A stretch of DNA of 60,000 nt from positions 4,528,001 to 4,588,000 of the forward strand of contig CM060733.1 of NCBI GenBank assembly GCA_030704615.1. The letters are read 5' to 3'. How positions within the stretch are numbered: position 1 is the stretch's first letter; each line of letters opens with the position of its first letter. Below are positions 55,001 to 60,000 of the stretch, piece by piece. The DNA comes from Takakia lepidozioides. Taxonomy: Eukaryota > Streptophyta > Takakiopsida > Takakiales > Takakiaceae. Both the position numbers and the translations under genes were made by a program. The notes beneath the pieces were generated by a model that had not been told where the DNA came from, searched no databases, and was given only the letters and a program-made list of their open reading frames with translations.

Positions 55001-55741
55001 GAACTTCAGTGCATTGAAACCTCACTTTGTCTTTCGCCTCCACACATGCCGTTGAGAGGTGATGCAGTTTCTCCAATTGCATGGTCGGCTGCATGGCCCG
55101 AGAATAGTGTTTTGCAATCTCGGGGATGAAGTCCTTTCCAAGTGCCGGATCTGCAATTGCCACCAGCTTCACAAGCTTTGACTTGTATTTGGTTCTGGAC
55201 TTGACACCGGCTTCCTTCAAGTGCTCAGTCAATGACTGCAACGTTTTGACTTGCCCCTCACTTTCCTTGAAAAAGCGTTTGGCATGGGCCAAATCCAGCT
55301 TGATGTTTGACTGCCAACAAAAACATGCAGAAGCGTTACATTCGATTTATGTGGAAAGATTACTGGAAATTGGGGAAGGATGAGCAGAGGGAAATGGGAG
55401 GACGACTTACTTCGTATATCACCTCCACCATTCCATCCATAGTGAGACGATACCATGTCCGGTCTGTTTTTGCAACGGCTTTCTGAATGAGCTCGGGCTC
55501 CAGCATTTCCGCAAACATCTGCGGATCAGTGAGACCAGTTTTTCTCACCCTGTACAGCATATGTGCCATGTGGGTATGCACGTACGCATTCTCAGTGACC
55601 CTGCAAGGCACACTCTCCAGTTCAGTACACGGAAGCACGGAAACAAACCAGAATGGAAACCGAAATGCGGCACCGCATTTCGAACGTGCTAGGGAGGGTA
55701 TGAGTATCTTACGAGTTGAGGTCCGCCATGGCATTCTTGAG
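52062..55741 (-). CDS. ParB/DNA methyltransferase-like protein, 5'-truncated but in frame (copy 2)
   Basis: Exons on the minus strand: 55741-55713 (truncated), 55600-55411, 55310-55026, 54972-54826, 54742-54525, 54378-53259, 53162-52898, 52795-52600 and 52494-52062 (stop). All junctions are GT..AG, and the nine pieces join in one frame of about 960 codons. Order: helical region (HTHMAHMLYRVRKTGLTDPQ; WLSIWNASESIRTMW), a Lys/Glu-rich linker, then the catalytic-like part with DMIILDIPDGEP (DIPD at 53516-53505), MVLDDRGCVVVLASRG, KTKQFDAYCFVKENS, SRTRSPAFIQTIMETC and VLDLICGTGASMW. This order (IV before I) is that of permuted N4/N6 DNA methyltransferases. The basic, acidic and helical tail is unassigned. 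DIP replaces DPP[YFW], so activity is uncertain. Confidence 0.6.
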
Positions 55742-57185
55742 CGTTTTCCTTGGCCATAGCATCTGTCTTAGAGCCTATTCCAGCCCCCTACACCTGCCAC
55801 TTCAAGAGCCATGCTCTATCTAGGCTTGAGGTTGAAACCCCAACTCAAAACACGCTCTACAAGTGTCGGACTGTCACATAAGAGCAGATCAGCCCCTTAC
55901 CTTCTCTTCTAGTTCTCTAAAGCTTGAAAACAAAAGCCCAATGGACTGAAGGCATGCTCCACACATGCCCCACTCTCACCACAAGAGAATCAGCCCCTTT
56001 GCTTCCTTTCTTGCACCCACCAACCTGAAAATACAAGCTTCAACGGGCTGAAAGCATGCTCCACACATGCATTGCCCTCACATAAGGGAAGTTAGCCCTT
56101 CCCTCTTCCTTGCTTGCCCTCCAAGCTTGAAGATGGAAACTTCAATGAGCTGAATACATGCTCCACACATGCAACCCTTTCACACAAGAGGTATCAGCCC
56201 CCTATCTTGGCTCCTTGGCTCCTTGATGCTCTCTAAGACAAGACTAAGCACTCCACAACCTTTGTCAAGCTCCTGAAACCCTAAGGCTTACATTTCCAGC
56301 CACAAGACACTTCTCTTGTGGTGCAAGAGCTCTTCTTCCAAGCTCTGAAACCCTAGGTGCACATTCCATGGCCTTGCCGCACCTCTTAGCTCCTGTTCCA
56401 GCCCTGCTCTTGCCATGACAAGAGCCCTCTCAATGCTGAAGCTCGAGATTGAAACCCAATCTCACCATACTCCATAAAGTACACTGATTTGCCCCAAGCC
56501 AAATCAGCCCTTTCGCTTGGTCTTGCAATCCTTCACACAATGAAAGCTCGCATTCCCAAGTCCAGTTCTCAGCTTTGCCACCAAAGCCACTATAACCTGC
56601 TCTTGACTGGTCCTCTTCCCAATTGTGCTTGCTCATGCATGTACACAATCTGAAACCATCAAGGTGCTCTGGAATTACCTGCAGCATGGTGCTTTCATCT
56701 CTGAAGCTGAAGATCGAATGCCAAGGTCTACCACCTCGTAACCCACATCGCCTCCGCTTCTAACAACCAAGGGCTCCACGGTGCTCCTTGCATAACAACC
56801 TGGTTTCTCTCATCCTCAAGCAAAAACCACAAGTGCTACAACTAACTCGTATCTGGCACTCACAGATACGAGTTCATCTTTCTCGAGTGATAAAGAGGAA
56901 GAATACAAGCACAAGCTCATGCAAGCTCACAAAGTTGAAGCATAAACTCATGCATATATAACCTCATCACTCAAATACAAGTCAAGCCAAGTGCACCCCA
57001 CGCCATGGGGAATCCACACTACGGCGCCATAGCTAGGCGCGGTGAGGCTCAACTCGAGAAAGATGAGCCTCCCGCTTGCCGTGAAGATAACCACTCCAGG
57101 GCCTAAATCTGCCTTGACCCCTGGATTGACACTTGGGCCAATCCCAAATGTCAATATGTAAAAGCTAGCTATTTCCTAGCTAGTT
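55742..57185. repeat. Gene-poor region with a 102-bp tandem repeat
   Basis: The motif CATGCTCCACACATGC starts at 55953 and 56055, with a close variant (CATG then CTCCACACATGC) at 56157, exactly 102 bp apart. The surrounding sequence repeats too (GCTTGAA...; AATCAGCCCC...), with a weaker unit before 55900. The region is pyrimidine-rich on this strand. No coding frame with recognisable content was seen; reverse-strand stretches at 56430-56687 and 56948-57154 are short and unsupported. Confidence 0.7.
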
Positions 57186-57632
57186 TCACACTAGTGGTAA
57201 AATAACTTGACAAGGGAAGTGTAGTAGGACTCCCTTGCTCTCAATGTGTGCAACATTAGAATTCACCTGATGAAGCTCAATGGGAACGTGTGGGTTGTCC
57301 TTACTCATGGCCAGCTGTAGAGTTGCCAAGTCGTAGAATGGCCCTTCGAAAAGATCAGATGGCGGGCTAGGTGGGGGCGAAATTGGAGAGCTTGGAGTTC
57401 CTGCAATCGTGAATCCTTTTTGTTGGGGCCGAGTATGTTCCCCTGCTGGTCCTGGCATTGTAGACCTGGAGTGGCTTGCATTTCTCGGCGATGTGAGGCC
57501 CAAAGAGTGAGATTGGTGTGCTAAGAAGAAGCCTGTCCCAGTAGAGGGGTGGAGATGACTTGGATCGTAAAATCTGGGTGGTCCCGATCTGGTGGGAGTA
57601 GACTTGAGGGATTTGTTAAGAAGGGGAGCCAT
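57186..57632 (-). CDS. Hypothetical proline/serine-rich protein
   Basis: A 148-codon frame begins MAPLLNKSLKSTPTRSGPPR and contains a Pro-rich segment (SSPISPPPSPPSDLFEGPFY), then a more ordered-looking DLATLQLAMSKDNPHVPIEL. The composition is compatible with an N-terminal domain of a plant protein or a retrotransposon gag leader; I recognise no family. A TATA-less upstream region (57633 on) is purine-rich on the plus strand. It may equally be a chance frame. Confidence 0.25.
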   Translation of the reverse strand: MAPLLNKSLKSTPTRSGPPRFYDPSHLHPSTGTGFFLAHQSHSLGLTSPRNASHSRSTMPGPAGEHTRPQQKGFTIAGTPSSPISPPPSPPSDLFEGPFYDLATLQLAMSKDNPHVPIELHQVNSNVAHIESKGVLLHFPCQVILPLV

Positions 57633-58613
57633 GGGTATTTTGGAGTAGACAAGAGAGACCGAAGGAGAGATAACGCGAGCTCGAACAAAGAGAGCAGCAG
57701 ACGTGAGGGAGCGAAGAGGCGCGCTGGTGCGAGAGAGATCCGTAAACAGCTAAGTCGGAAGCAGGAAGCAGCTGGAGATAGACAGTGGCCTTCGAGGCTC
57801 GAGCAGCTGCAGTGGGAGGTCGGGGGTGACTTTAGTGAGTGTGACAGCTATTAGTTATCCAAGGCCAGAGTTTGCCGGTGATCATAACATAGATGGCAGG
57901 AGGAGGGAGCTGATTGGATGGAGCTTGTTGATAAAGGAAAAAAGGGAGAGGGTCTTAGCATTATGGCAGCTGATCATTAAGGGGAGGGGATTAGAGCATA
58001 AATTCAGTACTGGTTATCAAGCATGCTTGGAGGATGAATAAGGTGAGATTCATCGGGCAAACTGTTGAAGGGCGAGCGTCTTGGAGAGACATCCAGGGGA
58101 GGGTGAGGGTTTATGATGGCACAGAATGACGCACGAGGTACGGGGGTGAGATGCCTAGGACCGGGTGATGATCCCAGTTATGATGAGGAGATCACACCGA
58201 ATGTCAGGCTTTGGATCAGGCCGAAGAAACCATCCTGAGCCTTAGACAGTCGCTTGCACCTAACTTGGCTTGAGAAGGGTTAAGTTTTAAGATTGAAACC
58301 TTCCGAGGATTCCTCGGTTGAAAGCGAGAGGACTATGTGCTTCGTTCCTCTTGAAAAGAACTGTGTGAAGGTGGAGCCGAGTACACGCACAGAGTAAACG
58401 AGCCGAACGAGCGGGACGATGGAGCCCTTGGCCTCTCTCACCGCAAACCACGGCGCGCTCCATCTCCTCCATCCGACTTAAGATTGTTATTAAAAATTAA
58501 TTTGCTTTCTACCAAAATAATTTTATTCCTCCATTTCATAATTAATTTAATAACACTATTTAGTTTAGTTTAGGGTACAATCTGTTGTTTCTAGCTACAG
58601 TCATGTCCTACAA
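57633..58613. other. No recognisable feature
   Basis: About 1 kb without convincing coding or repeat content. AT-rich at 58480-58560. Confidence 0.4.
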
Positions 58614-58934
58614 ATGACAGGTTGTAGTTCATCTTCTGCAATCCTGCAAGTACAAGGAGACAACCCAGTAGATATATTAGTCAAGAGACACTTTGCACTA
58701 TATGACTACTACAAGTGGGCACACACTCTGAAAAAAGTCCGTCTTGGAAGAAGAACTGAATCAGTGAGAAGGTGGCTGCCTAAAGGGATTAGAAAGGATG
58801 GTGAGGAAGATGATCTTGATTGGAATAAGTTCAAGTTGTTCCACGAGTTTATAGGAGGAGAACCACTATACAAGACCTATGCTCAGCAAAACCACAAAGA
58901 TTTGTATGAGTTTGTAGAGTTGGGTACGTCATAG
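58614..58934 (+). CDS. Hypothetical protein fragment
   Basis: A 106-codon frame: DILVKRHFALYDYYKWAHTL, KKVRLGRRTESVRRWLPKGI, DLDWNKFKLFHEFIGGEPLY. It is basic and helix-rich and lies about 190 bp upstream of the pogo-type transposase frame on the same strand. It could be an exon of the same element or an unrelated gene remnant. No domain recognised. Confidence 0.3.
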   Translation: MTGCSSSSAILQVQGDNPVDILVKRHFALYDYYKWAHTLKKVRLGRRTESVRRWLPKGIRKDGEEDDLDWNKFKLFHEFIGGEPLYKTYAQQNHKDLYEFVELGTS

Positions 58935-59122
58935 ATCTCCCACCTCTGTTGGAGCACCTTATATAGGAGAGAAGCCTAGAGGGACTAATTTGGCACAATG
59001 GTACAAAGATCAAGGACTGGAATGGCCAGTCAAGCTGATTGACATTCCATACTCTAGGAAATAGAATTAGTGGTTTACTTACTTGGTTAAATAGGCTGCA
59101 AATAGGCTGAGATCTGAACACC

Positions 59123-60000
59123 ATGGTTGGAAGAAGATCCACCATTTGCTCTCCAGCAGTCCCTAGGTCAACAAGGCAACGCAGTAAAGGACATCGCAGG
59201 TCTGAACCAACAACACTTCTTCAACCACAAAAGAGGGCTAGAGGCAAAGATGCCAAGAAAAGAGGACTATGGACACATAAGGCATTGGAAGAGGCAATGG
59301 ATGCAATTGAGAGTGGAAACATGAGCATACGCAAGGCTGCACAACATTGGAAAATTCCTTTCTCATCTGTGAAAGATCATTTGACAGGTAAGACTAGACA
59401 CCGGAAATTAGGGGCTGCACCAGTACTCTCAAAGGAAGAGGAGGCTATGGTGGTGGCCTGGATATTGAAGATGCAAGACATTGGCCACTCAGTTACAGTT
59501 CAACAGCTGAAATTGAAGGTGGCAGAATTAACTCAAACAGAGTCACACCATTTTCTGATGGTATCCCAGGAAATTCTTGGTGGCATTGGTTCAAAAAGAG
59601 ACATCCACAGCTTTCAATCAGGATAGCTGAAGGGTTGGAAGTGGCAAGGGCCAAAGCCCTCACTGGCGAACATTGCAAGGGTTTCTACTCTTAACTTGCA
59701 GTTGTTGTATGAGAAGCAGAAATACTCACCTTCTCACATATGGAATTGTGATGAAACAGGATGCATGGCTGGTCGCACCTCCGGAGCAAGGGTGATTGCC
59801 AAAAACCTCTCACTATGTGTACAGCACAATTCCCAAGTCAAGAGAATGGCTAACTGTTCTTGCTTGCGTCAATGCAGCGGGGGAGAGAATTCCAGGATAT
59901 TTTATATTAAAGGGAAAGCGGATGATGGCAGATTACATTGCAGATTGTGAGAAAGGGGCATGCATGGCAATGCAAAACAAAGGCTGGATGACAGCAGAAT
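59123..60000 (+). pseudogene. Pogo/Tigger-type (Tc1-mariner superfamily) transposase, partial
   Basis: The N-terminal region has a psq-type helix-turn-helix: WTHKALEEAMDAIESGNMSI, RKAAQHWKIPFSSVKDHLTG. A CENP-B-like second DNA-binding part follows (LSKEEEAMVVAWILKMQDIG). After a frame change near 59540 the sequence reads GIPGNSWWHWFKKRHPQLSI, RIAEGLEVARAKAL, then a stop near 59692, then HIWNCDETG, the start of the DDE_1 catalytic domain with its first Asp (about 59742). The gene runs off the window end. At least one frameshift and one stop make it a pseudogene as read. Confidence 0.8.

Larger units (their letters stand above)
48719..55741 (-). mobile_element. Giant MULE copy 2, inverted and truncated
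   Basis: Collinear, in inverted orientation, with 26598-32800 of copy 1 at high identity. It begins with the same terminus (GGGGGCTGCTATTTCATGAG). Homology ends at 55741, where unrelated sequence starts in the middle of the ParB-region exon, so the transposase side, the 53-bp array and the other terminus are missing. It contains one extra gene (P2, 50164-50892) absent from copy 1 by a deletion of about 0.77 kb there. Confidence 0.9.

Noticed and set aside
48719-55741. Copy 2 as a simple assembly duplication of copy 1
   Set aside because: Host flanks differ, P2 is present only in copy 2, and the two copies differ by copy-specific indels and substitutions.

Overview
This is nuclear DNA of a plant-like (streptophyte) eukaryote. 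It has spliceosomal introns, chromodomain and Tat/Athila-type Ty3/gypsy elements, a plant LINE, CACTA and pogo remnants, and a PPR-gene fragment of the kind expanded in seed-free plants. A fern, lycophyte or bryophyte fits best. A charophyte alga is not excluded and I cannot name the species. I see no rRNA, tRNA or clearly cellular housekeeping gene; nearly all of the window is mobile DNA, nested several layers deep.

Layout. 1-2579: decayed 3' part of a LINE ending in an A-run. 2618-2740: one end of a tiny LTR element. 2767-3285, 9842-10411 and 32801-32997: three pieces of an older chromovirus (Gypsy A, minus strand). Gypsy A was split first by a second chromovirus (Gypsy B, 3286-9841) and then by a giant Mutator-like element (MULE copy 1, 10412-32800, 9-bp target duplication GACAAATGG). 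MULE copy 1 is itself interrupted by a long-LTR, non-autonomous retrotransposon carrying a PPR fragment (15201-23084). 33000-35720: dead CACTA transposase. 36050-48718: two head-to-head Tat-like gypsy elements around a small terminal-inverted-repeat element with one captured exon (41357-42090). 48719-55741: MULE copy 2, inverted and 5'-truncated, sitting in the integrase gene of the right-hand gypsy element. 55742-58613: low-information sequence with a 102-bp tandem repeat. 59123-end: pogo-type transposase.

The most notable object is the giant MULE. Without the nested retrotransposon it would be about 14.5 kb. It carries (i) a MULE transposase with a SWIM finger, on the minus strand; (ii) a divergently oriented, nine-or-more-exon gene for a large protein that looks like a ParB-like domain joined to a permuted N4/N6-type DNA methyltransferase fold; (iii) one or two genes of an unrecognised cysteine- and tryptophan-rich protein family; and (iv) an array of 30 palindromes (core AAATGCGGYRCCGCATTT) placed almost exactly 53 bp apart between the two divergent genes. 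More copies of the palindrome lie at the 3' side and inside introns of the methyltransferase-like gene. I found the palindrome only inside the two MULE copies. The two copies sit in unrelated host elements, so the cargo has moved with the transposon. In copy 2 all surviving methyltransferase exons join in frame. In copy 1 the gene carries several small indels, some of which may be assembly errors. A working model (inference) is that the ParB/methyltransferase-like protein recognises or modifies the palindromes, to regulate, protect or partition the element.
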